Assembly: GCF_003667545.1 (NCBI RefSeq)
Contig: NZ_RCUV01000018.1
Location: 21,218-85,217, forward strand
Reading direction: 5' to 3'
DNA from: Mycetocola manganoxydans
GTDB taxonomy: Bacteria > Actinomycetota > Actinomycetes > Actinomycetales > Microbacteriaceae
DNA: 64,000 bases
Below the pieces are notes generated by a model. It made no database searches and was not told where the DNA came from. It saw nothing but the letters and a program-made list of their open reading frames with translations. This document shows positions 25,523-33,200 of the stretch, piece by piece. Numbering within the stretch: position 1 is the first letter of the stretch; every line of letters begins with the position of its first letter. Position numbers and translations under genes: made by a program.

Positions 25523-25528
25523 AGTGTG
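25523..25528 (-). promoter_or_regulatory. Possible leaderless -10 box of the PPK2 gene
   Basis: CACACT on the minus strand, 6 nt before ATG 25516; the first base departs from TANNNT. Confidence 0.35.
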
Positions 25529-25576
25529 GTCGCGATACGACCGCTCCTCAAGAGCTTGCGCATCGGCGACGGGCGG

Positions 25577-27265
25577 TCAGCGGGCGAGTGGAACCTCGAT
25601 GAGCACCCCGGATGCCACGGGCGCGGTGAGCGCCTGATCCAGCTCTCCACGGGTTGTCGCCTTCACGTACGTCCAGCCGTACGCTGCGGCAAGGGCGGCG
25701 AGATCCACCCGCTGCGGGGTGTAGAGCACCCGGTCGAAATCGGCGCCCTCGGTGGACTCGGCAACCTCGAGGCCGTCGAAGATCGTGCCTCCACCGTCGT
25801 TGCCGACGATGACCTGGATCCGCGGGACCGCCTCCCCCATTCCGCCGAGCAGCGCTCCGATGTCGTGGAGGAGGGTGAGGTCGCCGAGCAGCACGCGCGT
25901 GATCCCTGCCCCGTCGACCTGGCTCGCCAGGGCGATGCCGAGCGCTGTCGACACCGTGCCGTCGATGCCGGCGAGGCCGCGGTTCGAGTGCACCCGGATT
26001 TTCTTGCCCGGCACAGCCTCGTCGACGTCACGGATGAGCCGGGACGCACCGAGCACTAGCCGGTCGTGCGGCCAGGTGGCACCCCACACCGCGAGGGCGA
26101 GCATCCGGCGGTCGACGCGGGCGCGGATCGCCTGGAACTCCCCCTTGACGTAGCCCAGCCGGGTCGCGGGGTCGTGTGAGGACGCCGCTTCGAGATCGGG
26201 GGCGACATCCTGCGATTTCTCGTCGGAGATCCGCCGAGACTCCTGCACCCACGAGCTGATCCAGGACCGATCCACGCTGCCGTCGACGACGTTCACCGCG
26301 CCGACGATGTGGCGTGCACGCCGTCCGGGGTTGTAGACCTCGTCGCCGGCGGGCGCGACGACGATGACTTCGACGCCGTCGCGGGCGAGCAGCGCTGGAA
26401 CCTGGCGACTGAGCGTCGGGTGACCGAACACGACGGCACGCTCTACCCGGCCGCCGAACTCCGGGTCGGTGAGCAATTCGCGGTACGCGACCACGAGGTT
26501 CCGTCCGAAACGGGCACCGCTCGAGACTTCGGCGAGCAGCGGCCAGCCACCCGCGTGTGCGAGCGATTCGGCGGCCGGTCCTGCTCCGTGCCCGGCGATC
26601 ACGACGGTCCGTTTGCCTCGCTCGAGCAGCATGCCAGGCCGGGTGATGCGGGCACGACCCGCTTCCGGCCGCGCGCCGGGTTCGACCGGGTCCAGCGCGG
26701 CGAGCGGCGTGGAGAGCGGTTCGCGCATCGAGAGGTTGAGGTGGACCGGACCCGGTCCTGCTGGACCGATCCCGATTGCGGCGTCGATCGCCGCGTGCGC
26801 GAGCTCACGAGCGGATGCCGCATCGTCGCCGGTTCCCATCGGCGCGGGAACGTCGCGCGTGAGTCTCGTCGCCACCCCGAAGATCCCGGACTGATGAGTG
26901 GTCTGGTTGGAACGGATGCCGCGAAGCTCATCCGGGCGATCAGCGGTGAGCAGAAGCAGTGGCACGCCGGAATGGTGGGCTTCGAGCGCTGCCGGGTGCA
27001 GGTTCGCGACCGCGGTTCCGCTCGTCACGATGACCGCTGCGGGAACGCCGCTTTCGACGGCGAGTCCGAGCGCCAGGAAACCGGCGACGCGCTCATCGAT
27101 CCGCACGTGCAACCGGAGGGACCCTGCGCGTTCGAGTGCAGCTGCTCCGAGGGCGAGCGCTTGCGATCGCGACCCGGGGCAGACGACGACGTCCTGGACC
27201 CCGAGGCGCACGAACTCCTCGAGGAGCGCTACCGAAAAGGTGGTTGCCGGACCGGCGTCAGGCAT
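25577..27265 (-). CDS. menD: 2-succinyl-5-enolpyruvyl-6-hydroxy-3-cyclohexene-1-carboxylate synthase
   Basis: This 562-residue TPP enzyme joins isochorismate and 2-oxoglutarate. It shows [14 protein letters not shown] (about 28-41), the activator Glu in [17 protein letters not shown] (about 53-69), [24 protein letters not shown] (about 81-104), [17 protein letters not shown] (about 424-440) and the metal-binding GDLTLLHD...GNDGGG (about 454-485). All are menD hallmarks. Its ATG lies inside the end of the preceding small membrane-protein gene (8-nt overlap), so it is translated from that gene's message. Start and end fit the family length. Confidence 0.94.
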   Translation of the reverse strand: MPDAGPATTFSVALLEEFVRLGVQDVVVCPGSRSQALALGAAALERAGSLRLHVRIDERVAGFLALGLAVESGVPAAVIVTSGTAVANLHPAALEAHHSGVPLLLLTADRPDELRGIRSNQTTHQSGIFGVATRLTRDVPAPMGTGDDAASARELAHAAIDAAIGIGPAGPGPVHLNLSMREPLSTPLAALDPVEPGARPEAGRARITRPGMLLERGKRTVVIAGHGAGPAAESLAHAGGWPLLAEVSSGARFGRNLVVAYRELLTDPEFGGRVERAVVFGHPTLSRQVPALLARDGVEVIVVAPAGDEVYNPGRRARHIVGAVNVVDGSVDRSWISSWVQESRRISDEKSQDVAPDLEAASSHDPATRLGYVKGEFQAIRARVDRRMLALAVWGATWPHDRLVLGASRLIRDVDEAVPGKKIRVHSNRGLAGIDGTVSTALGIALASQVDGAGITRVLLGDLTLLHDIGALLGGMGEAVPRIQVIVGNDGGGTIFDGLEVAESTEGADFDRVLYTPQRVDLAALAAAYGWTYVKATTRGELDQALTAPVASGVLIEVPLAR

Positions 27266-27674
27266 CCGTTCTGCCCGTGTCGTCGGGCGAGTGCCCGGCC
27301 GAGCCGTCAGGGTTGTCGTCTGGGGTGGGAGTCGCCTTGCCGGTCACGTCAGGATCCGGTGCGTCTGAATCGAGCGCCGCGAGTTCTTCTTCAAGACGGC
27401 GAATGCGTTCGTCCTGGTCGTGGTCACGACCGAGAGTTCCGATGAAGGCGGGATCGTCGTCTGGAGCGAGGCGTGGCTTGGCAACCTGGTCCGCTCGTGC
27501 GCGACCGATTGCGAACCACAGGATGACGCCGAGAACCGGGAGGAGAAGGATGATGAGGATCCATGCCGGCTTCTTCAATCCGCGAACCCGGTTCGCGGGA
27601 ATCAGGGCGCAATCGATCACCGAATAGATCGTCGCAACAACGAGACCGACTATCAGAATGATCCACCAACGCAT
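27258..27674 (-). CDS. Small membrane protein with a PLDc_N-like (phospholipase D N-terminal-type) domain
   Basis: The 138-residue protein has two membrane segments (about 2-20, [20 protein letters not shown]; and 39-59, [20 protein letters not shown]) with the PLDc_N signature of an acidic residue after TM1 and P-LG-I-WF--GR after TM2. A charged region then includes a likely short coiled coil ([16 protein letters not shown]). Function unknown; the family is widespread next to menaquinone genes in actinobacteria. ATG 27674 has a TACGAT box 6 nt upstream and no ribosome binding site. It is the first gene of a unit with menD. Confidence 0.8.
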   Translation of the reverse strand: MRWWIILIVGLVVATIYSVIDCALIPANRVRGLKKPAWILIILLLPVLGVILWFAIGRARADQVAKPRLAPDDDPAFIGTLGRDHDQDERIRRLEEELAALDSDAPDPDVTGKATPTPDDNPDGSAGHSPDDTGRTDA

Positions 27675-27680
27675 GTGCCC

Positions 27681-27686
27681 ATCGTA
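27681..27686 (-). promoter_or_regulatory. Leaderless -10 box of the PLDc_N-menD unit
   Basis: TACGAT on the minus strand, 6 nt (GGGCAC) before ATG 27674. Confidence 0.55.
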
Positions 27687-27754
27687 GCTCGGAGTTCTGG
27701 GAACTTGCCCCTCGTTGACCAAGGAGTACCGGGCTCTCTCCCAGCGCGCATGCC

Positions 27755-27760
27755 TACACT
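27755..27760 (+). promoter_or_regulatory. Leaderless -10 box of the DUF4229 gene
   Basis: TACACT, 6 nt (GGAGAC) before GTG 27767. Confidence 0.55.
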
Positions 27761-27766
27761 GGAGAC

Positions 27767-28066
27767 GTGAAACGCATCCCTCCCGTCGTGTACTACACCG
27801 TGCTCCGCCTGCTCACGTTTGCGGTTCCGCTGACCCTGCTTCTCCTGGTCGGAATCGAGCCGTGGATCGCAACGGTGATCGCGGCCCTCATCGGCCTCAG
27901 CGTTTCGTACATCTTCCTGCGCGGCCCGCGCGAGGCGGTCGCGCGCGACCTCTACAACGCCCGCCACGGGTCGAAGGAGACGCACACGGACGCGGCCGCA
28001 GAGGATTCCGTGACGGATGGCGCGACGGATGCCGCCGCATCCGGAAACACCGCCGGCGGGCGCTGA
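27767..28066 (+). CDS. DUF4229-like small membrane protein
   Basis: The 99-residue protein has two hydrophobic helices (about 8-30 and 34-52), then a conserved-looking YIFLRGPREAVARDLYNARH segment and a short acidic/Ala-rich tail. It fits the actinobacterial DUF4229 family, which has no assigned role and is often found beside menA/menD. GTG 27767 follows a TACACT box by 6 nt. The stop is only 1 nt away from the stop codon of menA on the other strand, so no terminator can lie between the two genes; any termination signal must lie inside coding sequence. Confidence 0.75.
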   Translation: MKRIPPVVYYTVLRLLTFAVPLTLLLLVGIEPWIATVIAALIGLSVSYIFLRGPREAVARDLYNARHGSKETHTDAAAEDSVTDGATDAAASGNTAGGR

Positions 28067-28067
28067 C

Positions 28068-29057
28068 CTACTTCCAGAAGGCCCAGAGCAGCGCGACTCC
28101 GAAGAGGAGCTGGACGAGGCCAGACAGCTTGAGCGCGAGGACGAACTCTCTCGCGGTGCGGGCGGTCGCGACGATGAGCGCGGCGGGAAGCGCTGCGAGC
28201 AGGCCGAAGAGGGCGAACCACGCGATCGGATAGAAGACCGCGAGCCAGACCGCGATGCCGAACGGTGCGAGCAGGCACACGATGTAGAACACCTTGCTCG
28301 GCGTCGGGCCGAGCAGAACCGTGAGGGTCCTCTTGCCGGCGGCCTTGTCCTGCGCGATGTCGCGGATGTTGTTGACCACGAGCGTCGCAACCGAGATGAG
28401 GCCGACACCGATCGCACCGAGCCAGGCTTCCTGGTTGAGCGTGAAGGACTGGACGAACGCCGTGCCGAGAGTGGCGACGAGCCCGAAAAACACGAACACG
28501 AACACTTCACCGAGGGCGTTGTAGCCGTACGGTCGCCGGCCACCGGTGTAGAACCACGCCGCGAGGATCGCGACGGCGCCGACGGCGAGGAGCCACCACT
28601 GGGCGGTGATGATCGTGAGGATCAGGCCCGCAACGGCGGCAATGCCGAAGAAGGACAGGGCGACGATGAGCACCGTTTTCGGGCGGGCCTTGCCGCTGCC
28701 GACGAGCCGGAACGGGCCGACGCGGTGCTCGTCTGTGCCACGGATGCCATCGGAATAGTCGTTCGCGTAGTTCACGCCGATCTGCAGGCTGACCGCGATG
28801 ACGAGGCAGAGCAGCGCGCGCACCCAGTGGAACTCGCCCGGGTCGTTGGCGACAGCCGCCGCGCCGGTTCCCACGAGAACCGGCGAGATCGACATCGAGA
28901 GCGTGAAGACGCGGGCCCCTGCGATCCAGTCACCGAACGTCGCTGGACGCACCTGTTCGTAACGCTTCGCCGCGGGGTTTCCGCTTCTCCCGCGGCCCTT
29001 CGGTCGTGCGCCGCTCGGCGACTGTGGGGGCGTGAGTCTTTGCTGCTTAGCTGCCAC
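28068..29057 (-). CDS. menA: 1,4-dihydroxy-2-naphthoate polyprenyltransferase
   Basis: The 329-residue membrane protein of the UbiA superfamily attaches the polyprenyl tail to DHNA. It carries both aspartate-rich motifs: NYANDYSDGIRGTD (about 95-108) and NNIRDIAQDKAAGKRT (about 229-244), and about eight or nine TM helices. An Ala/Arg-rich N-terminal stretch of about 35 residues precedes the fold and is of unknown role. GTG 29057 has GGGAGG 8 nt upstream. The polyprenyl diphosphate synthase at 14952 could supply the substrate and MenG at 22420 acts on the product. Confidence 0.93.
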   Translation of the reverse strand: MAAKQQRLTPPQSPSGARPKGRGRSGNPAAKRYEQVRPATFGDWIAGARVFTLSMSISPVLVGTGAAAVANDPGEFHWVRALLCLVIAVSLQIGVNYANDYSDGIRGTDEHRVGPFRLVGSGKARPKTVLIVALSFFGIAAVAGLILTIITAQWWLLAVGAVAILAAWFYTGGRRPYGYNALGEVFVFVFFGLVATLGTAFVQSFTLNQEAWLGAIGVGLISVATLVVNNIRDIAQDKAAGKRTLTVLLGPTPSKVFYIVCLLAPFGIAVWLAVFYPIAWFALFGLLAALPAALIVATARTAREFVLALKLSGLVQLLFGVALLWAFWK

Positions 29058-29138
29058 CGGGCAACCTCCCTCTGTTCCGCGAGAAGCTTACCTTCGCTGG
29101 CGGGAGCGGCTGTTCTCTCAGAGCAAACAGAACTGGAC

Positions 29139-29167
29139 TGGACAATTTCGTCGTGATTTCTTACCAT
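29139..29167 (+). promoter_or_regulatory. Promoter of the hsp20 gene
   Basis: TGGACA (29139-29144), a 17-nt spacer and TACCAT (29162-29167) form a sigma-70-like promoter; transcription should begin near 29174. An HspR-type inverted repeat begins 3-4 nt later. Confidence 0.6.
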
Positions 29168-29176
29168 TTTTTCAGA

Positions 29177-29199
29177 AGTTGAGTCACATCGGCTCAACT
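29177..29199. promoter_or_regulatory. HAIR-like inverted repeat (possible HspR operator)
   Basis: AGTTGAG (29177-29183) and CTCAACT (29193-29199) form a 7-bp inverted repeat with the spacing of the HspR-associated element (CTTGAGT-N7-ACTCAAG). Bound at the start of the transcript it would block hsp20 expression and be released on heat shock. Confidence 0.6.
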
Positions 29200-29244
29200 C
29201 CATAAACCCCAACACAGAAGCCACGAACAGAGAGGACACATCAC

Positions 29245-29694
29245 ATGGCACTGAACTTCGACCCGTTCCGCGAACTCGACCGTATGACAGACACTCTGCT
29301 CGGAGCACGTCAGGGTCCGCGCGTGATGCCGATGGACCTGTACCGCGAAGGCGACCACTACGTTCTCGCGGCAGATCTTCCCGGCATCGACCCGGGGTCC
29401 GTCGACATCGACGTGGATGGGCAGCTCCTGACGATCCGCGCGGAGCGCACCCTCGGGGCAGCTGAGGGAGCCAAGTGGATCGCCCGTGAGCGCCAGGCCG
29501 GTTCCTTCCTCCGTCAGCTGAACCTCGGCCAGGGAATCGACGTCGAGAAGATTGCCGCGAACTACACGAACGGCGTTCTCAGCGTCACGATCCCGGTCAG
29601 CGAGCGAGCGAAACCGCGCAAGATCGAGGTCGCGTCAGGCAACGAGCAGGAGAGCCTCACCGTGAAGGAAGGGCAAAAGTCCGTCGACGCCTGA
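29245..29694 (+). CDS. Small heat shock protein, Hsp20/alpha-crystallin family
   Basis: The 149-residue chaperone has a short N-terminal arm (NFDPFRELDRMTDTLLG) and an alpha-crystallin domain of about 90 residues (about 30-125) with the signature VLAADLPGIDPGSVDIDVDG and, near the end, ANYTNGVLSVTIPVSE, the A-x-x-x-n-G-v-L conserved motif. The C-terminal IXI-like motif is not clear-cut (KIEVASG). It binds unfolding proteins in the cytosol. Expression appears heat-regulated through the HAIR-like repeat upstream, and a strong terminator follows. Confidence 0.93.
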   Translation: MALNFDPFRELDRMTDTLLGARQGPRVMPMDLYREGDHYVLAADLPGIDPGSVDIDVDGQLLTIRAERTLGAAEGAKWIARERQAGSFLRQLNLGQGIDVEKIAANYTNGVLSVTIPVSERAKPRKIEVASGNEQESLTVKEGQKSVDA

Positions 29695-29706
29695 TTCGCG
29701 TATACG

Positions 29707-29740
29707 GAAGACGGCCGGGGCGCTTGCCCCGGCCGTCTTC
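29707..29740. terminator. Strong hairpin terminator between hsp20 and menE
   Basis: A perfect 15-bp GC-rich stem (29707-29721 with 29726-29740) and a GCTT loop; outer ATACG/CGTAT bases pair too. It lies between converging genes and probably serves both. Confidence 0.85.
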
Positions 29741-29760
29741 GTATGCCCTCGGCTTAAATT

Positions 29761-30933
29761 TCACACGGAGTCCAGCGCGGAATCTTCGCCGTCGCCCGTC
29801 AGCTGAACCGCGACGATCGCCACGATCGCGAGGCGATCCGGCTTGCCAGACGGCAGGAGCGGGAGCTCATCGAGCCGGATGATGTGCGCCGGACGTGCCG
29901 GTTTCCCGAGGGACGCGGCGACAGCATCCGCTATCTCGGTCAGAGACGCATACCGCGCGCTCGTCACGACGACGGGCACCTGCCCCCACTCCGGGTGCTG
30001 AGTGCCGACGACAACGGACTCCGTCAGGTCGGGCAGGCCGCGGACCACACGCTCGACCCGGTCCAGCGAGACGTTGACGCCTCCGGAAATGATGACGTTG
30101 TCGGCGCGGCCGTGCACGCGCAGTACGCCGTTGTCGAACTCGCCGAGATCGCCCGTGCGATACCAGCGCAGCCCGTCGGCGACGGTGAACGTGCGAGCGG
30201 TGAGTTCATCGTCACCGAGGTACCCCTCGGCGAGCATCGGGCCGGCGAGTTCGATCTGCCCCTCGACGATTCGCACGTGGACGCCGGGCAGCGGAATTCC
30301 GTTGTAGACGCATCCGCCCGACGTTTCGCTCGACCCGTACGTGCGGAAGACGGGGAGTCCGAGCTGCTCGGTTCGCTGCAGCAGTTGCGGCGGTGTGGCC
30401 TGGCCACCGACGAGGATGCCGTCGAAGCGGCGCAGCGCCATCACGCCGGCCCTCGACTCGAGCAGCCGGGCCAGTTGGAGCGGCACGAGCGACGTGTAGT
30501 GCTGCTCACCGCTGAGGGAGCGGGATGCCTCGGCGAAGACGGCAGGATCGAACCGGCCGGGCGGAAGGACGACGGGAACCGTGCCTGCAGCGATCGACCG
30601 GGTGAGTACTTGAAGCCCGGCAACGTAGTGGGCGGGTAGGGCGAGCAGCCACTGACCCTGCCCCTCGAGGGCCGTCGCACTCGCGGACGCGCTCGCGAGA
30701 AGCGCGTCACAACTGAGAGCGACCCGCTTCGGGATGCCGGTGGAACCGGAGGTCTCGAGAACGACACAGACGGGCTGCGCGACGGTTTCCCCAGCACCGG
30801 CGACCTCTGGGATGCTGTCCGACTCGCTGTCGACGGGAGTGATCGCCGGCCCCGAACGGTCGAGCGCCCGGCGCAGCTCCACCATGAGATCGAGGGGCCT
30901 GGTCGCCGGCACCCGAACGAGCATCCGCGTCAT
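29761..30933 (-). CDS. menE: o-Succinylbenzoate-CoA ligase
   Basis: This 390-residue ANL-superfamily adenylating enzyme activates o-succinylbenzoate. It contains the P-loop ETSGSTGIPKRV (about 59-70), the A5-type motif RTYGSSETSGGCVY (about 195-208), the GYLGDDE/WYRTGDLG hinge region (about 237-262) and GRADNVIISGGVNVSLDRVE (about 272-291), with the catalytic Lys in PSGKPDR near the C-terminus. At 390 residues it is shorter than E. coli MenE but typical for compact actinobacterial enzymes with a reduced N-terminal domain. TACACT lies 6 nt before ATG 30933. Confidence 0.9.
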   Translation of the reverse strand: MTRMLVRVPATRPLDLMVELRRALDRSGPAITPVDSESDSIPEVAGAGETVAQPVCVVLETSGSTGIPKRVALSCDALLASASASATALEGQGQWLLALPAHYVAGLQVLTRSIAAGTVPVVLPPGRFDPAVFAEASRSLSGEQHYTSLVPLQLARLLESRAGVMALRRFDGILVGGQATPPQLLQRTEQLGLPVFRTYGSSETSGGCVYNGIPLPGVHVRIVEGQIELAGPMLAEGYLGDDELTARTFTVADGLRWYRTGDLGEFDNGVLRVHGRADNVIISGGVNVSLDRVERVVRGLPDLTESVVVGTQHPEWGQVPVVVTSARYASLTEIADAVAASLGKPARPAHIIRLDELPLLPSGKPDRLAIVAIVAVQLTGDGEDSALDSV

Positions 30934-30939
30934 GAACTC

Positions 30940-30945
30940 AGTGTA
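30940..30945 (-). promoter_or_regulatory. Leaderless -10 box of menE
   Basis: TACACT on the minus strand, 6 nt (GAGTTC) before ATG 30933. Confidence 0.55.
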
Positions 30946-30998
30946 GGCACGGCCGGCTTTCCTGCCGTGCCCCCCAACCGCCGAGATCGCGCGTTCGA

Positions 30999-31046
30999 GA
31001 GACGCAAACTGCTCTCAAACCGACGCGTGAGGGCAGTGTGCGTCCC
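30999..31046. terminator. Inverted repeat downstream of menB
   Basis: 19-nt arms 30999-31017 and 31028-31046, 16 of 19 matching (core ACGCA..ACTGC), with a 10-nt loop. It lies 15 nt beyond the menB stop (minus strand) and upstream of menE, and may terminate menB. Confidence 0.55.
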
Positions 31047-31061
31047 GCGAAGGCGTTCGGC

Positions 31062-31967
31062 TCAGAACTGCCACGGGTACGGCGACCAGTCGGGCTCCCG
31101 TTTCTCCAGGAACGAGTCCCGACCTTCGACGGCCTCATCGGTTCCGTATGCCAGTCGGGTGGCCTCGCCGGCGAAGACCTGCTGGCCCATGAGCCCGTCG
31201 TCGACGGCATTGAAGGCGTACTTCAGCATCCGGATGGCCGTCGGGGACTTGGTGAGGATGGTGCGGGCCCAGTCCAGTGCCGTCGACTCGAGTTCGGCAT
31301 GCGGGACGACGGCGTTGACGGCGCCCATCTCGTATGCGCGCCTGGCGGAGTATTCCTCGGCAAGGAAGAAGACCTCACGGGCGAATTTCTGCCCGATCTG
31401 GCGGGCAAAGTACGCGCTGCCGTAACCGGCGTCGAAGGAGCCGACGTCGGCATCCGTCTGTTTGAATCTGCCGTGTTCCTCGCTCGCGATCGTGAGGTCG
31501 CAGACCACGTGCAGGGAGTGGCCGCCGCCAGCCGCCCAGCCAGGGACGACCGCGATGACGACCTTGGGCATGAAGCGAATGAGTCGCTGTACCTCGAGGA
31601 TGTGGAGACGTCCGCTCCGAGCGGTGTCGACGCCCGAAGCCGAGTCGCTTTCGGAGTACTGGTACCCGTCGCGTCCGCGGATGCGCTGGTCGCCGCCGGA
31701 GCAGAACGCCCAGCCGCCGTCCTTCGGGCTTGGGCCGTTGCCGGTGAGCAGCACGACACCGATCCGCTGGTTCGTACGGGCGTCCTCGAGGGCGCGGTAA
31801 AGCTCGTCGACGGTGTGCGGGCGGAACGCGTTGCGGACCTCGGGCCGGTTGAAGGCAACCCGCGCGATCCTCCCCGTGAGGTCGTGGTGGTACGTGATGT
31901 CGGTCAGCGCGCCGAAACCGGCGACCTCTGCCCACTGGCTTTCGTCGAAAATCTCAGACACCGTCAT
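31062..31967 (-). CDS. menB: 1,4-dihydroxy-2-naphthoyl-CoA synthase
   Basis: The 301-residue crotonase-family enzyme closes the naphthoquinone ring. It has the MenB-specific segments ARVAFNRPEVRNAFRPHT (about 35-52), FCSGGDQRIRGRDGYQY (about 89-105), the oxyanion-hole VPGWAAGGGHSLHVVCDLTIAS (about 142-163), TDADVGSFDAGYGSAYFARQIG (about 172-193) and the C-terminal SFLEKREPDWSPYPWQF. Length and motifs match the family closely. A TAGGCT box lies 6 nt before ATG 31967. It is divergent from menC. Confidence 0.94.
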   Translation of the reverse strand: MTVSEIFDESQWAEVAGFGALTDITYHHDLTGRIARVAFNRPEVRNAFRPHTVDELYRALEDARTNQRIGVVLLTGNGPSPKDGGWAFCSGGDQRIRGRDGYQYSESDSASGVDTARSGRLHILEVQRLIRFMPKVVIAVVPGWAAGGGHSLHVVCDLTIASEEHGRFKQTDADVGSFDAGYGSAYFARQIGQKFAREVFFLAEEYSARRAYEMGAVNAVVPHAELESTALDWARTILTKSPTAIRMLKYAFNAVDDGLMGQQVFAGEATRLAYGTDEAVEGRDSFLEKREPDWSPYPWQF

Positions 31968-31973
31968 GAATCC

Positions 31974-31979
31974 AGCCTA
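31974..31979 (-). promoter_or_regulatory. Leaderless -10 box of menB
   Basis: TAGGCT on the minus strand, 6 nt (GGATTC) before ATG 31967. Confidence 0.55.
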
Positions 31980-32019
31980 GAGCGCCGTGCGCACCCGTCC
32001 GCTCCTGGTTGTTGTTGTC

Positions 32020-32099
32020 CGCTCAACAGGCGAATGCGCACGGATGGAGCGGCCGACAGGCGTAAACGCGGCGTTTCGCCGGTCGTCACCTGTTGAGCG
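32020..32099. repeat. Inverted repeat in the menB/menC divergent promoter region
   Basis: CGCTCAACAGGCGA (32020-32033) pairs with TCACCTGTTGAGCG (32086-32099), 13 of 14 matching, 52 nt apart; a smaller GGCG-AAACG/CGTTT-CGCC stem lies between. It could be a looping operator or a decayed palindromic repeat. Confidence 0.55.
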
Positions 32100-32111
32100 A
32101 GCACGACACGG

Positions 32112-32117
32112 CAGAAT
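32112..32117 (+). promoter_or_regulatory. Possible leaderless -10 box of menC
   Basis: CAGAAT, 6 nt (GGGATC) before ATG 32124; the first base departs from TANNNT. Confidence 0.4.
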
Positions 32118-32123
32118 GGGATC

Positions 32124-33125
32124 ATGCCTGAGACACCGTCGTTCGCCCGGCCCCTGCCGGACCTCGCTGAGCTGATCGCGTCGGCACGAGTCGTGACGTT
32201 GCCGCTCGCGACGCGGTTCCGCGGTATCGACGAACGCGAGGCGCTCCTCCTCGAGGGCGAGAACGGCTGGGCCGAGTTCTCCCCGTTCCTCGAGTACGAC
32301 GACGCCGAAAGTGCGACCTGGTTGCGGGCTGCTGTCGAGTTCGCGTGGGGTGAGGTTCCTGCGGTGCTCCGCAGGAGCATCCCGGTCAATGCGACGGTTC
32401 CTGCCGTGCACGTGGACCGGGTCGCCGGCATCCTCAAGAGATTCGACGGATGCCGTACGGCCAAGATCAAGGTCGCGGAACGCGGGCAGACCCTCGTCGA
32501 GGACATCTCACGGGTCCGGCGTGTTCGAGATCTGATGGGCCCTGAAGGCCGGATCCGCGTCGACGCCAACGGCGGCTGGAACGTGGACGAGGCCGAGCAC
32601 GCCATCCACGCCCTCGCCGAGTTCGACCTCGAGTACGTCGAGCAGCCGTGCGAGACCGTGCCCGAGCTCGTGGAGATCCGGCGCAGGACCAAGTACATGG
32701 GCGTTCCCATCGCCGCGGACGAGAGCGTCCGCAAGGAGGACGACCCGATCGCGGTCGCGCGGAGCGGGGCGGCAGACATCCTCGTGCTCAAGGCTCAGCC
32801 GCTCGGGGGCATCCGTCGAGCGCTCGACGTGATCGCCGAGGCCGGGCTTCCCGCCGTCGTGTCGAGTGCGCTCGACACCTCCGTCGGCCTGTCGATGGGG
32901 GCGTGGCTCGCTGCCGCCGTCCCCGAGCTCGACTACGACTGCGGGCTGGGCACCGCGTCACTCCTGTCGGCGGATGTCACGGACGATCCGCTGCACGCGG
33001 TGAACGGGTCGATCGATGTGCGGCGGGTCATCCCGTCGCCGCGCCTGCTGGACGGCTACGCGGCATCCGCTGAGCGTCGCGACTGGTGGCTGGACCGCCT
33101 GAAGCGCTGCTACGCGCTCCTCTGA
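32124..33125 (+). CDS. menC: o-Succinylbenzoate synthase
   Basis: The 333-residue enolase-superfamily enzyme dehydrates SHCHC to o-succinylbenzoate. The expected residues are all visible: KIK lysines 114 and 116, metal ligands Asp147 (RVDANGGW), Glu173 (YVEQP) and Asp199 (AADES), and the second catalytic Lys223 (VLKAQPLGG). The length fits the proteobacterial/actinobacterial OSBS subfamily. It starts divergently from menB. It ends 1 nt before family 1 palindrome copy 3. Confidence 0.93.
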   Translation: MPETPSFARPLPDLAELIASARVVTLPLATRFRGIDEREALLLEGENGWAEFSPFLEYDDAESATWLRAAVEFAWGEVPAVLRRSIPVNATVPAVHVDRVAGILKRFDGCRTAKIKVAERGQTLVEDISRVRRVRDLMGPEGRIRVDANGGWNVDEAEHAIHALAEFDLEYVEQPCETVPELVEIRRRTKYMGVPIAADESVRKEDDPIAVARSGAADILVLKAQPLGGIRRALDVIAEAGLPAVVSSALDTSVGLSMGAWLAAAVPELDYDCGLGTASLLSADVTDDPLHAVNGSIDVRRVIPSPRLLDGYAASAERRDWWLDRLKRCYALL

Positions 33126-33126
33126 T

Positions 33127-33187
33127 CGCGAGTTGCCCACTTTCGTGGGTGCGGAGCGCCGTGCACCCGCGAAACCGGGCAAATCGC
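33127..33187. repeat. Dispersed palindrome family 1, copy 3 (likely bidirectional terminator)
   Basis: 26-nt arms about 33127-33152 and 33162-33187, 22 of 26 matching, 9-nt loop; left arm CGAGTTGCCCACTTTCGTGG matches copies 1 and 2. It separates the converging menC and ccsB genes. Confidence 0.8.
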
Positions 33188-33200
33188 GGACCTGGGAGGG

